From a bacterium (GTDB lineage: Bacteria > Actinomycetota > Thermoleophilia > Solirubrobacterales > 70-9): 64,000 nt of DNA. Under the pieces are notes generated by a model, which did no database searches, was not told where the DNA came from, and saw nothing but the letters and a program-made list of their open reading frames with translations. The stretch is from contig JAHEXV010000003.1 of the NCBI GenBank assembly GCA_023251935.1, positions 16,246-80,245 of the forward strand. The letters run 5' to 3'. Numbering within the stretch: position 1 is the first letter of the stretch; the number at the start of each line of letters is the position of its first letter. The position numbers and the translations under genes are program-made. Of this stretch, positions 36,035-44,754 are shown piece by piece.

Positions 36035-37402
36035 ATGAGCGTCGACGTCGTCATGCCCCGGCTCTCGGACTCGATGGAGGAGGGGACGATCCTCCGCTGG
36101 CTGAAGTCGCCGGGCGACGAGGTCGCGCTGGGCGAGGAGCTGGTCGAGATCGAGACCGACAAGGCGAACATGGTCTACGAGGCTCCAGCGGCCGGCGCAC
36201 TGATCGAGATCCTCGCCGGCGAGGGCGACACCCTGCCGATCGGCGAGGTGATCGCTCGGCTCGGCGAACCGGGCGAGACCCCTTCAGGTGACGGCGCGTC
36301 GAGTGAAAGGGGAGGTCAGGCGGAGGAGGGGGACCACGCCGGGCAAAGCCCCTCTTCCGTCCCTGGGTCGGCCGCTTCGCGGAGTCCTCGCGTCCATGCT
36401 GCGGAGGCTCCGCCCGCCGTATCCCCCTCCTCCCCTACCCAGCCATCCGGCGGCGTTGCCGAGGCCCCGGGGGCCGCGCCCGACACCCCAGCCTTACGTG
36501 GAGACGGAAGGGTGAAAGCGTCGCCGCTCGCCCGGCGGATCGCCAGGGAGAACGGGCTCGAGCTGGCGAGCATCTCGGGCTCGGGCCCCGGCGGCCGGGT
36601 CGTCAAGGCGGACGTCGAGCGGGCGATCGCCGCCGGCCCGCCGGCGGAGCCTGCCCCGGTACCCGCTCCCGCGGAGACTCCCGGGGTCAGCGAACGTCCC
36701 GAGACCGCCAAGGGCGGGGTCGCGGTGGAGGAGCTGACCAAGCTCCAGCAAACGGTCGCTCGCCGGATGGCGGAATCGAAGGCGACCGCGCCGCACTTCT
36801 ATCTGCAGGTCGAGGTCGACATGAGCCGCTGCACCGACGCGCGAGCGCGGCTCAAGGCCGCCGGCGACGAGCGGGAGGTGGTGCCGTCCTTCAACGACAT
36901 GATCGTCAAGGCGGCAGCAATCGCCCTCCGCGAGCACCCCCGCGCCAACGGCGCCTACCGCGACGGGCGCCTGGAGGTATACGAGCGAATCAACATCGGT
37001 GTCGCGGTCGCCGCCCGGGACGCGCTCGTCGTCCCGACCGTGTTCGACGCCGACCGCAAGGGCCTGCGGCAGATCGCCGAGGAAACCCGAGCGCTGGCGC
37101 AGCGCGTGCGCGACGCGACCGTCACCCCGCCGGAGCTCTCCGGGGGCACCTTCACCGTCTCCAACCTCGGGATGTTCGGCATCGACTCGTTCCAGGCCGT
37201 GATCAATCCGCCCCAGGCGGGCATCCTCGCGGTCGGCGCGATCGTCGCCAAGCCGACGGTCCGAGACGGAGAGATCGCCACCGCCCAGGTGATGACCCTC
37301 AACCTCGCCTGCGACCACCGGATCCTCTACGGCGCCGACGGCGCCCGGTTCCTCGACCGGATCCGAAGCCTGCTCGAGGAGCCGGTGGGACTGGCTCTCT
37401 AG
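36035..37402 (+). CDS. pdhC: 2-oxoacid dehydrogenase E2 component (dihydrolipoamide acyltransferase)
   Basis: E2 core enzyme of 455 residues with one lipoyl domain (residues 1-80, lipoyl-lysine in ETDKANMVYEAP), a long Ser/Pro/Ala linker (about 85-160), a peripheral subunit-binding domain (VKASPLARRIARENGLEL) and a catalytic domain ending with NLACDHRILYGADGARFL, which carries the catalytic His and Asp-Gly motif. The ATG at 36035 has AGGAGG eight bases upstream; an in-frame GTG at 36026 is less likely. The linker contains a rare TTA codon at 36494 and its base composition differs from the rest of the gene. The lysine is the target of LipB/LipA encoded downstream. Confidence 0.94.
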   Translation: MSVDVVMPRLSDSMEEGTILRWLKSPGDEVALGEELVEIETDKANMVYEAPAAGALIEILAGEGDTLPIGEVIARLGEPGETPSGDGASSERGGQAEEGDHAGQSPSSVPGSAASRSPRVHAAEAPPAVSPSSPTQPSGGVAEAPGAAPDTPALRGDGRVKASPLARRIARENGLELASISGSGPGGRVVKADVERAIAAGPPAEPAPVPAPAETPGVSERPETAKGGVAVEELTKLQQTVARRMAESKATAPHFYLQVEVDMSRCTDARARLKAAGDEREVVPSFNDMIVKAAAIALREHPRANGAYRDGRLEVYERINIGVAVAARDALVVPTVFDADRKGLRQIAEETRALAQRVRDATVTPPELSGGTFTVSNLGMFGIDSFQAVINPPQAGILAVGAIVAKPTVRDGEIATAQVMTLNLACDHRILYGADGARFLDRIRSLLEEPVGLAL

Positions 37403-37403
37403 G

Positions 37404-37853
37404 TTGTTCGCCGGTCGGCTTCCCTTCGTCGACGAGCACGCGACCGACGTCGCCGCGACTCCCGCCCGCGCCTGGGGCGCGCTTCTGACGGTGGTTCCCG
37501 GGTCCTTTCGCGGTCGGCGGACCGAGTCGGTCGCGCGCCTGCTCGGCGCATCCGAGGCGCGTCCGCGCGGTCGCTTCGGCGAGCAGGGATCGGCGATCGT
37601 CGGGTTCAGGGTCGCGGCGGGCGGCGCCCCCACCCGACTCGCCCTCGAGGGGGAGCATCGCTTCTCGCGCTACGCGCTGATCTTCCACGTCGATCCGCTG
37701 TCCGATGGGCGGTGCCGGGTCCGGGCCGAGACCCGCGCCGAGTTCCCGGGCCTGCACGGCCGGGTCTACCGGGCGGCCGTGATCGGCACCCGCGGGCACG
37801 TGGTGGTGGTGATGCGCCTGCTGCGGGCGATCAGGGCCAGAGCCGAGTCGTGA
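37404..37853 (+). CDS. Small SRPBCC-like (START-fold) protein
   Basis: A 149-residue protein that begins at a TTG directly after the pdhC stop. The pattern (ATPARAWGALLTV near the N-terminus, central strands, FSRYALIFHVDPLSDG, a final helix VVVVMRLLRAIRARAES) resembles polyketide-cyclase/SRPBCC proteins that bind hydrophobic ligands, but I am unsure. It sits between pdhC and lipB, so it is probably co-transcribed with them. No catalytic residues can be named. Confidence 0.6.
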   Translation: MFAGRLPFVDEHATDVAATPARAWGALLTVVPGSFRGRRTESVARLLGASEARPRGRFGEQGSAIVGFRVAAGGAPTRLALEGEHRFSRYALIFHVDPLSDGRCRVRAETRAEFPGLHGRVYRAAVIGTRGHVVVVMRLLRAIRARAES

Positions 37854-37923
37854 GCCAGCCCGCTCGTGGCTGGCGAGCTGCCGGGGCACTCAGCCAAGCG
37901 ACACCGCGTGAGAGACTGGATGC

Positions 37924-38670
37924 ATGCCGATCGGTTCGCCGCGCCCTCTGTCCGAGGTCCTGGTCGTGCGAGCCGGCCTCGTTCCATACGGCGAGGCGCG
38001 CGCGGCGCAGAAGCGCCTGGAGACCGCCCGGGTCGCTGCTCAGGTGCCCGATCTGCTGCTGCTGCTCGAGCACCCTCCGGTCTACACGCGGGGACGCCGG
38101 TCGACGCCCGACGAGCTGCCGATGGACGAGGATTGGTATCGGGCGCAGGGAATCGAGGTCGCCGAGACCGATCGCGGTGGACGGGTCACCTACCACGGGC
38201 CAGGGCAGCTCGTCGGCTACCCGATCATCTCCCTGAGGCCCTACGGCGACGACGTCCACGACTACGTCCGGCGCCTCGAGGGGCTGATCATCGGCGCGCT
38301 GGCCGAGTGGGGGGTCGACGCCGGGGTCAGCGACGGGCTGACCGGCGTGTGGACGCCGGAGGGACGCAAGGTGGGATCGATCGGAGTGCACGTGAGCCGC
38401 GGCGTCACCACGCACGGCTTCGCGATCAACGTCAACAACGACCTGCAGCCGTTCGAGTGGATCGTGCCGTGCGGGATCGAGTCCTGCCGGATGAGCTCGC
38501 TGGCGTGCGAGCTCGGCGCCGCGCAGGACCTGGACGCCTTCGCGACCACGGTCCGCGACCGGTTCGCGGAGATCTATGCGCGGACGCCGGTCGAGGTCAG
38601 CGTCGCGGAGTTGCTCGAGCGGGTCCCCGAGCTTCGGGTGCTTGCCGGCCCGGCGGCGGCGCTACCGTAG
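37924..38670 (+). CDS. lipB: Lipoyl(octanoyl) transferase LipB
   Basis: Moves octanoate from acyl carrier protein to the lipoyl domain lysine; 248 residues. Family blocks are LLLLLEHPPVYTRGRR, DRGGRVTYHGPGQLVGYPI, GSIGVHVSRGVTTHGFAINV (in two halves) and the catalytic Cys in IVPCGIESCRMSSL. ATG at 37924, six bases after a GAGACT box. lipA starts six bases after the stop. Confidence 0.96.
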   Translation: MPIGSPRPLSEVLVVRAGLVPYGEARAAQKRLETARVAAQVPDLLLLLEHPPVYTRGRRSTPDELPMDEDWYRAQGIEVAETDRGGRVTYHGPGQLVGYPIISLRPYGDDVHDYVRRLEGLIIGALAEWGVDAGVSDGLTGVWTPEGRKVGSIGVHVSRGVTTHGFAINVNNDLQPFEWIVPCGIESCRMSSLACELGAAQDLDAFATTVRDRFAEIYARTPVEVSVAELLERVPELRVLAGPAAALP

Positions 38671-38675
38671 GAGCG

Positions 38676-39638
38676 ATGAAGCCCGCCGCGACCACCGAGC
38701 CGGTCCGCTCGCGGGCCAACCCGGGCGGGGCGCGGGTCCTCGACGGGCGCCCGTTCCGCGAGCGAAAGCCCCCGTGGCTCAAGGTCCCGGCCCCCGGCGG
38801 CCCGACTTACCGGCGGCTGAAGGAGGCGATCCACGCCGACAACCTGCACACGGTCTGCGAGGAGGCCAATTGCCCCAACGTGGGTGAATGCTGGGAGCGC
38901 GGCACGGCGACGTTCATGATCCTCGGGGACGTCTGCACCCGCCGCTGCGGCTTCTGCAACGTCAAGACCGGCAGGCCGACCTGGAGCGACCCGTTGGAGC
39001 CGATGCGCGTGGCGGCTCAGGTGAAGCGCATGGGCCTCCGCCACGCGGTCGTCACCTCGGTGGACCGCGACGATCTGCCCGACTACGGCGCCGGCGCGTT
39101 CGTGGGCGTTATCCGCTCGATTCGGATGCTCGCCTCGGGGTGCAAGGTCGAGGTCCTGACGCCCGACTTCCGCGGCCAGGAGATGCCGCTCGCCAAGGTC
39201 GTCCACGAGCGGCCCGAGATCTTCAACCACAACGTCGAGACCGTCCCCCGCCTCTATCCGTGGGCGCGCCGCGGCTCGGACTTCATGCGCTCCGCCAGGG
39301 TGCTGCGGCTCGCCAAGGAGATGGGCGGCGACGAGGTGGTGACCAAGTCGGGCCTGATGGTCGGCCTGGGCGAGAGCTTCGACGAGATGGTGGACGCGTT
39401 CGGGATCCTCCGTGACCACCGCGTCCAGATCCTCACCGTGGGCCAGTACCTGCGGCCGACCGAGCAGCACCTGCCGGTGGTCCGCTACTGGCACCCCGAC
39501 GAGTTCGAGGCGCTGGAGCGGGCCGCCCGCGAGCTCGGCTTCGAGTCGGTCGCCGCGGGACCGCTGGTGCGCAGCTCCTACCACGCGGACGAGAGCGCCC
39601 GCGAGGTCGCCGGGCGGCTTCGCCCAGCCGCCGGCTGA
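38676..39638 (+). CDS. lipA: Lipoyl synthase LipA
   Basis: Radical SAM enzyme of 320 residues that inserts two sulfurs into the octanoyl group. The auxiliary cluster motif is CEEANCPNVGEC (Cys-x4-Cys-x5-Cys) and the radical SAM cluster motif CTRRCGFC; the C-terminal RSSYHADE carries the conserved serine region of LipA. ATG at 38676 with AGGAG four bases upstream, overlapped by a TACCGT box in lipB. It completes lipoylation of the E2 encoded upstream. Confidence 0.97.
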   Translation: MKPAATTEPVRSRANPGGARVLDGRPFRERKPPWLKVPAPGGPTYRRLKEAIHADNLHTVCEEANCPNVGECWERGTATFMILGDVCTRRCGFCNVKTGRPTWSDPLEPMRVAAQVKRMGLRHAVVTSVDRDDLPDYGAGAFVGVIRSIRMLASGCKVEVLTPDFRGQEMPLAKVVHERPEIFNHNVETVPRLYPWARRGSDFMRSARVLRLAKEMGGDEVVTKSGLMVGLGESFDEMVDAFGILRDHRVQILTVGQYLRPTEQHLPVVRYWHPDEFEALERAARELGFESVAAGPLVRSSYHADESAREVAGRLRPAAG

Positions 39639-39691
39639 CGTGCGCTCGTCCAGGCCATGCCAACCGCGAGCGATGGATCACCCAAACCGAA

Positions 39692-39726
39692 CTCTCAGGC
39701 GAGCGCGCCGCGCGCCCGCCTGAGAG
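39692..39726. terminator. Strong hairpin between lipA and a convergent gene
   Basis: CTCTCAGGCG pairs perfectly with CGCCTGAGAG around a GC-rich loop that can itself pair. It lies 53 bases after the lipA stop and 30 bases beyond the stop of the convergent secreted-protein gene, so it probably terminates both. There is no T-run. Confidence 0.7.
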
Positions 39727-39756
39727 GAACGCCTAGAGGTCGGGACTACTCCGCGA

Positions 39757-40134
39757 CTACTCCGAGTGGACCGTCTTGCTGTAGTCGCCCTTACAGCCCG
39801 CCACCCGCTTCGTGAAGGCGTAGAACTTGCCCGACTTGTTGGTGTTGATGTTCCACTGGGAGTCGGGCCCGTTCGGCTGCGCGACATCGGTGCCGATCTT
39901 CTTGTCGACACGGCGGTTCTGCTCGCTGCCCCTCTGCTTGTAGAGCTTCACCTTGCGGTTCAGCTCGCAGGGATCCTGCTTCGGGCTGTGCACGTACCCG
40001 AAGAAGCCACCTGCCTCAGCATGGATCGTGACTTTCGTCTTCGCCGGCTCTCGGGCCCCGGTGACCGCGGCCATGCCCACGAACAGGCAGAGGACCGAAA
40101 CCACCCCTGCGATCCGAAGCGTACTTGAGGTCAA
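39757..40134 (-). CDS. Small secreted protein, paralogue of the neighbour
   Basis: A 125-residue protein with an N-terminal signal peptide (IAGVVSVLCLFVGMAAVTGA). The TTG at 40134 was chosen because AAGGAGG stands a few bases upstream; a more distant start without such a site would add 15 residues. The mature part contains KVKLYKQRGSE, DVAQPNGPD and a final GCKGDYSKTV, shared with the protein encoded at 40206-40580, and four cysteines that may form disulfides. Extracellular, function unknown; similar proteins are frequent in Thermoleophilia-like genomes (recollection, not verified). Confidence 0.78.
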   Translation of the reverse strand: MTSSTLRIAGVVSVLCLFVGMAAVTGAREPAKTKVTIHAEAGGFFGYVHSPKQDPCELNRKVKLYKQRGSEQNRRVDKKIGTDVAQPNGPDSQWNINTNKSGKFYAFTKRVAGCKGDYSKTVHSE

Positions 40135-40205
40135 GATTGGTCCTCCTTGGTGGCTTGGTGACATCTGGGACCGTTGCACCGTGACTCGCTCTGGTCAGCC
40201 AACGG

Positions 40206-40580
40206 CTAGCTCGCCTGGATCGTCCTGCTGTTGTCCGGCTTGCAGCCGGTGATCCTGCCGACGTGGGCGTAAACCTTGCCGTGGTGGACCCCGGTGCTCC
40301 CGGTGTTCCAGGTGTAGTCGGGACCGTTCGCCTGCGCGATGTCCGAGTTGATGAACTTGTCGCTGCTCGGATGCGGCTCGGAGCCGAGCTGCTTGTAGAG
40401 CTTGACCTTGCGGCCGTTCTTGCACTTCAGCTTCGTGCTCTTCACCTTGCCGAAGTACTCCCCGCCGCCGCCGGTGATCGTCACCTTCGTCTCCGTGGCC
40501 CCGAGCGCAATTCCGGTCAGCGCCAAGACGCCGCAGATGGCGAGCGCGACGACTGCGATTGGGAGCTTCCTAGCCTTCAA
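40206..40580 (-). CDS. Small secreted protein, paralogue of the neighbour
   Basis: A 124-residue secreted protein. It starts with TTG five bases after a clean AAGGAGG and has a signal peptide (LPIAVVALAICGVLALTGIALG). The mature part has VTITGGGGEYFGKVKS, KVKLYKQLGSE, DIAQANGPD and GCKPDNSRTI in the same order as the protein at 39757, so the two arose by tandem duplication. Two cysteines flank the conserved part. Function unknown. Confidence 0.8.
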   Translation of the reverse strand: MKARKLPIAVVALAICGVLALTGIALGATETKVTITGGGGEYFGKVKSTKLKCKNGRKVKLYKQLGSEPHPSSDKFINSDIAQANGPDYTWNTGSTGVHHGKVYAHVGRITGCKPDNSRTIQAS

Positions 40581-40660
40581 GAGTTCCTCCTTGGCCGATG
40601 CTTGAGCGGCTAACCGTAACCTGTCGCTGCCGACCCGTCAACTGCACAGCTGTCCCGGGA

Positions 40661-41398
40661 CTAGGGCGCCAGGCGCTCGACCACGGTGCCGTCGGCGGAG
40701 ACGGCGACCACGGTGGGCACGATCGCGACCCCGTACTTGCGGGCGAGCTCGGGGCGCTCGCGCACGTCGAGCGTCAACAGGGGGCTCGCGCGGCCTCGCA
40801 AGGTGACTTCCCAGCGACGGCACTCCGAGCAAAGCGGGTGGGTGAACTCGACGTACGCGCGGCCGTGAGCCGCGAAGTCGGGGCCGAGGGCCGCCAGGTC
40901 CGCCGGATCGAGCCGGGCGTGGTGCTCGGGGGAGATGCCGCGCAGACGCGCCGTCAGCCGGTACACCTCGCAGCCGGCGCAGAAGCCGGTCGTGGCGGCC
41001 ACCAGGGCGAGCGCCGCCACCAGGATCCCCAGCGCGCTGCCGACGAGGGGCGATCCCAGCCACCACGCAGTCGCGGCGGTGCCCAAGAAGACGCTGCCGA
41101 TCACGTTCGCGAGGCGCGGCGGCCGCGAATCCTCCAGCGGCCCCTCGCCCAACCGCGGCTGGAGGAGGCCGAAATAGGCCAGGCAGGTGAGGCAGAAACG
41201 GCGACCCAGCGTCAGCCCGATGACCAGCTGCGCCGAGATGATCGCCCAGGCCAACGGCCATCCGAACACGCCGCCGAGCAGGGCGACGGCGCCGACCACG
41301 GCCTGGTTGAAGCGCGGGGCGCGCTCATCGATCACGTCGGTGTCGCGCCAGGGGTCGGCGGCGCGGATGAAGCCCCTGCGAGCCTGCGAAGCGGCCAT
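40661..41398 (-). CDS. DUF4395 membrane protein with C-terminal thioredoxin domain
   Basis: A 245-residue protein. Residues 25-150 are a DUF4395-type membrane domain with helices around VGAVALLGGVFGWPLAWAII and ALGILVAALALVAATTGFC and the paired cysteines CLTC and CAGC. Residues 175-245 are a thioredoxin-like domain with active site HPLCSECRRWE and cis-Pro loop IVPTVV. The arrangement suggests transfer of electrons or thiols across the membrane (inference). It is monocistronic and divergent from the rhomboid gene. Confidence 0.8.
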   Translation of the reverse strand: MAASQARRGFIRAADPWRDTDVIDERAPRFNQAVVGAVALLGGVFGWPLAWAIISAQLVIGLTLGRRFCLTCLAYFGLLQPRLGEGPLEDSRPPRLANVIGSVFLGTAATAWWLGSPLVGSALGILVAALALVAATTGFCAGCEVYRLTARLRGISPEHHARLDPADLAALGPDFAAHGRAYVEFTHPLCSECRRWEVTLRGRASPLLTLDVRERPELARKYGVAIVPTVVAVSADGTVVERLAP

Positions 41399-41492
41399 GG
41401 ACAGAGTCTGGCAAATCCGAGCCGACTACTTGGGATTAGCGGCGGTCGAGCGGGGCGGCGGTCGTGAGGGCGACCACTAGGCTTCGCCCGCC

Positions 41493-42347
41493 TTGATCCC
41501 GATCAAGGACAACATCCCGACGCAGCGGTTTCCGATCGTTACGGTGCTGCTGATCATCGCCAACGTCCTCGTCTTCGGTTGGCAGCTCCACTTCTCCAGC
41601 GACGCGTCGTCGAATCAGCAGTTTCGGGAGCTCGGGATCACCGAGCAGGACCAGGCCACGCTCACCTACGGCGCGATCCCCTATCGGCTCACCCACCCCG
41701 GTGAGGACTGCGCCGTCGGCGCCGCGGCCGAGGGCCAGGCCCTCCAAGCCGAGGTCGTCTGTCAGGGAACCGCCAAGTACTCGCAGGCGAAGAGGCTGGC
41801 GGCGCAGGGCGTCGCGCCCTTCCAGCAGCTCGACTCGCCACCGTGGTGGGCGACGGTGTTCACCTCGATGTTCATGCACGGCGGCATCCTGCACATCGCC
41901 TTCAACCTGCTGTTCCTGTGGATCTTCGGCAACAACGTCGAGGACTCGATGGGAAGGCCGCGGTTCGTGCTCTTCTATCTGCTCGCCGGGATCGCGGCCG
42001 CCTACGCGCAGGCGCTGCCCAGCGTCGACGCGACCGAGCCGGCGATCGGCGCCAGCGGGGCGATCGCGGGGGTGCTCGGCGGCTACCTGGTGCTCTTCCC
42101 GAGGGCACGGGTGTTGACGGTGGTGATCATCATCTTCTTCGTGACCCTGATCGAGATCCCGGCGGTGATCATGCTCGGGATCTGGTTCGCGCTCCAGTTC
42201 CTGCCGGCGATCGGCCAGGTGGGCACGGACGCCGTCTCGGGCGGCGGCGTCGCCTACTGGGCGCACGTCGGAGGCTTCGTCTTCGGCCTCGTCGCGATCA
42301 GGCTGTTCGCGAACCGCTACCGGGCCGCTGCCCTCGGGCATGCGTAG
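41493..42347 (+). CDS. Rhomboid-family intramembrane serine protease
   Basis: A 284-residue membrane protein with six or more helices. Rhomboid hallmarks are FMHGGILHIAFNLLFLWIFG (the HxxxxHxxxN region, quoted here at its limit), the catalytic serine in GASGAIAG and the catalytic histidine in YWAHVGGFVFG. A 65-residue loop between the first two helices contains two cysteines and is outside the membrane. Start is a TTG at 41493, behind a TAGGCT box. The last eight bases overlap a small membrane protein gene. Substrates unknown. Confidence 0.9.
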   Translation: MIPIKDNIPTQRFPIVTVLLIIANVLVFGWQLHFSSDASSNQQFRELGITEQDQATLTYGAIPYRLTHPGEDCAVGAAAEGQALQAEVVCQGTAKYSQAKRLAAQGVAPFQQLDSPPWWATVFTSMFMHGGILHIAFNLLFLWIFGNNVEDSMGRPRFVLFYLLAGIAAAYAQALPSVDATEPAIGASGAIAGVLGGYLVLFPRARVLTVVIIIFFVTLIEIPAVIMLGIWFALQFLPAIGQVGTDAVSGGGVAYWAHVGGFVFGLVAIRLFANRYRAAALGHA

Positions 42348-42513
42348 CGGGTTCCTCCTCGTCGCGCTCGTCTTCTGCCTGATCTTTGGAGGGATGGCGG
42401 CGGCGGTCGCAGCTCAGTCGGGCTTCGACATCTTCACGGTCGTCTCGTTCGGGATCGTGGTCATGATCCTGATCGCCATTCTGGGGGCGCTGCGCAACCC
42501 CCCCGGCAACTGA
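42340..42513 (+). CDS. 57-residue two-helix membrane protein
   Basis: A short gene overlapping the rhomboid gene end by eight bases. The protein MRSGFLLVALVFCLIFGGM... has two predicted helices, the first perhaps a signal anchor and the second FTVVSFGIVVMILIAILGAL, with a short tail. The overlap with the rhomboid gene supports co-translation; it may be a partner or substrate of the protease, but nothing proves this. A strong hairpin overlaps its stop codon. Confidence 0.6.
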   Translation: MRSGFLLVALVFCLIFGGMAAAVAAQSGFDIFTVVSFGIVVMILIAILGALRNPPGN

Positions 42514-42522
42514 CCGGGGGGG
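42498..42522. terminator. Hairpin over the stop codon of the small membrane protein gene
   Basis: CCCCCCCGG and CCGGGGGGG form a perfect 9-bp stem around a seven-base loop that contains the TGA stop. It probably terminates the rhomboid operon together with the palindrome that follows. Confidence 0.65.
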
Positions 42523-42539
42523 CGGTTCAGCTACCCGCT

Positions 42540-42565
42540 GCCGAGCCCCGGGCCCGGGGCTCGGC
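42540..42565. terminator. Perfect 26-bp palindrome between convergent genes
   Basis: The halves GCCGAGCCCCGGG and CCCGGGGCTCGGC are exact complements without a loop. It lies ten bases beyond the stop of the convergent hydrolase gene, a position suited to bidirectional termination. Confidence 0.65.
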
Positions 42566-42574
42566 GAACCTGGG

Positions 42575-44701
42575 TTACGGCGTGTACACGTCCGTGTGAC
42601 AGGGCTGCCCGGCGCACTCGTCGGTGACCACGCTGACGCCGTTCGGCCTCAGGAAATTCGACTTCTGGGTGCGCGCCGCGACCGTGGCCCTGACGTCGCC
42701 GTGGGGATCGTCCTGGTTGGGACCACCCTCGGGCGGCGGGGTGTTGGTGATCGGCGGATCCTCGGTGAGGCCCGGGCCGTTGTCCCAGATCACGTACGCG
42801 GAGCCCCGGAACGGGTAGTACGGGATCGCCGGGATCCCGTAGAACATGTTCTGGTCCTGGCTGCGGGCGGGCAGGTCGAGCGCCGGCGAGTGGAACTTGG
42901 CGCCGATCGTCCGTGCCTCGACTGCCGCCGCGTACATGGAGACCTGGTGGTCACCATAGGCGCCCTGCATCAGGACCTTGTGCTGCGGCGTGCCCGGCAG
43001 GGCGGAGAACGTTATGTGCTGAGCGTAGCCGTCGGCCTCGCCGCGATCCCAGATCTGCTGCATCAGATCGAGGAGCAACGGGTGGAGCGAGTCGTCCGTG
43101 TAGCCGTTCGGCCCGAACAGGAACTGCGCATAGTCGGTGAAGTCGGTGCTCCGCTGGAGCAGCAGCCCACCGTAGTCCATCCCCGGAACGCCCAGCACCG
43201 CGCGGGTGTAGTCGGGCGCCACAGCGGTCGTCATGCCGCCCATGATCCCGCCCTGGCTGTTGCCGTCGTAGTACAGGTTGGCGGTGCTGAACAGAGGCTG
43301 GCTGCTTCCGTTCTGGAAGTTGGCGTTGGACGCGAACCCGCCGGCGGTCCTCATCAGCCGGCCGAGGTAGAGCGTGTTGAGCACGCCCTGCTGGAGTCGG
43401 TCGACGACCTGCGGGAACTTGTTCAGGTCCTGAAGGGCGGCGATGTCGTATGGGACGTCAGTGCCCGCCAAGCCCCACCAATTGGTGGCGCAGAACATCA
43501 TCTTGTGCTCCGAGGCCATCGCCTCGACGTTCCCGGCGTTGACCTCGCTGGCCTGTCCCAGCAGCCCGTGGCCGTACAGCGACGGGCGGGCCGGTGAGGC
43601 GCCGGTGGCCGAGGTCGGAATGATGCAGTCGTATTTCGCCGTCGCCGTGTTGCCGGGGACCTGGGTCGGCAGCGCGTCGGGGCCGGTCGAGCTGTAGTGG
43701 AAGCCCCCGCCGTCCGACGTCAGGGTGGTTGGCAGCGGCCCACAGCCCGATTCCTTCAGATAGCACGGCACGGTGAATTCGCCGGTGACCTCGCGCGCGA
43801 TCCCGGTTGCCGGGTTGGGGGTCACGCTGTCGACCGTGAACGGCGGGGCGCTGCCCTGCGCCACGCCGTCGGCCAGGTTGGTGTCGCCGAGCTGGCTGAA
43901 GGCGTTGTCGCGGATCTGGAGCATCCGCGAGCTGAGGCTCTTGCGGCTCATCACCGTGAAGTCCCAGGCCTCGTAAAGGCTGTTGCGGGCGATCCCGGCC
44001 TTGTCGAGCGACTTGAAGATCGAGTCGTAGCGCGCCTTCTGTGACTTCTCGGCCGCCGGGAGGGGTTGGTTGTCCCGGAGCTTGGCGAACCAACTCGGCG
44101 CCTGAAGCGTCGCGCCGCTCTGGTTCTTCAGGTTGCGCATCGCGACGATGTAGCGATGCCCCTCGGCGAAGTTCTTGCCGGCGTGGATGAGAAGCGTGGT
44201 GTGCGCAGCGTCAGACGCGTTGGAGTCGAGCTCCGCCCAGACCACCCGCCTCTTGTTGCCCGCGGTGTCGATGACGACAATCGGCGCATTGGGCTTGAAC
44301 GCCTTCGACATGTCGGTCAGCCGGGCCGGGTTGGTGTTGTTGAAGGCGGTCGGATTGTCGAGGCCCGGTACCCGGACGACGATGTCGCTGCCGGGGCTGA
44401 AGCCGTCGTTGCGGTTCCACTCCTTCGGGTTGATCGCGACGCTCGAGCCGTTGACCGGCATCGCGGCCTGCTTGAGATGCACGCGAACGCCGGTCGGCGT
44501 CGAGTTGTCCTTGACCGTGTAGAGGTTGTTCGGGAACGGCAGCAGGCAGGGAGAGCTGCTGAATGGCTGGCAATCGGCGCCCGGGGCCGCGAACGCCGCT
44601 GGGGCCGCAAGCAGCCCCGTTGCAACCAGTGCCCCCCCGATCGCCAACGACAGCCGTCGGGTTACGCACGTCCGCTTCGATCGCCGCATGTCCATGCCCA
44701 T
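42575..44701 (-). CDS. Secreted alpha/beta-hydrolase-like protein
   Basis: A 708-residue exported protein. The ATG at 44701 has AAGGAGG eight bases upstream. The N-terminus has TRRLSLAIGG followed by a hydrophobic stretch and AAPAAFA, a signal peptide perhaps of the Tat type. A nucleophile elbow YDGNSQGGIMGG and a later GAYGDHQV segment resemble the serine and histidine positions of alpha/beta hydrolases; an N-terminal beta-rich part precedes them. Comparable actinobacterial proteins are annotated as hydrolases or lipases with an Ig-like N-terminal part (recollection). Several cysteine pairs agree with an extracellular site. Substrate unknown. Confidence 0.75.
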   Translation of the reverse strand: MGMDMRRSKRTCVTRRLSLAIGGALVATGLLAAPAAFAAPGADCQPFSSSPCLLPFPNNLYTVKDNSTPTGVRVHLKQAAMPVNGSSVAINPKEWNRNDGFSPGSDIVVRVPGLDNPTAFNNTNPARLTDMSKAFKPNAPIVVIDTAGNKRRVVWAELDSNASDAAHTTLLIHAGKNFAEGHRYIVAMRNLKNQSGATLQAPSWFAKLRDNQPLPAAEKSQKARYDSIFKSLDKAGIARNSLYEAWDFTVMSRKSLSSRMLQIRDNAFSQLGDTNLADGVAQGSAPPFTVDSVTPNPATGIAREVTGEFTVPCYLKESGCGPLPTTLTSDGGGFHYSSTGPDALPTQVPGNTATAKYDCIIPTSATGASPARPSLYGHGLLGQASEVNAGNVEAMASEHKMMFCATNWWGLAGTDVPYDIAALQDLNKFPQVVDRLQQGVLNTLYLGRLMRTAGGFASNANFQNGSSQPLFSTANLYYDGNSQGGIMGGMTTAVAPDYTRAVLGVPGMDYGGLLLQRSTDFTDYAQFLFGPNGYTDDSLHPLLLDLMQQIWDRGEADGYAQHITFSALPGTPQHKVLMQGAYGDHQVSMYAAAVEARTIGAKFHSPALDLPARSQDQNMFYGIPAIPYYPFRGSAYVIWDNGPGLTEDPPITNTPPPEGGPNQDDPHGDVRATVAARTQKSNFLRPNGVSVVTDECAGQPCHTDVYTP

Positions 44702-44754
44702 GCCCTTCTCCTCCTTGCCCTGGGTGATCTCTCCTGCCGAACTGGCGCTGGAGC

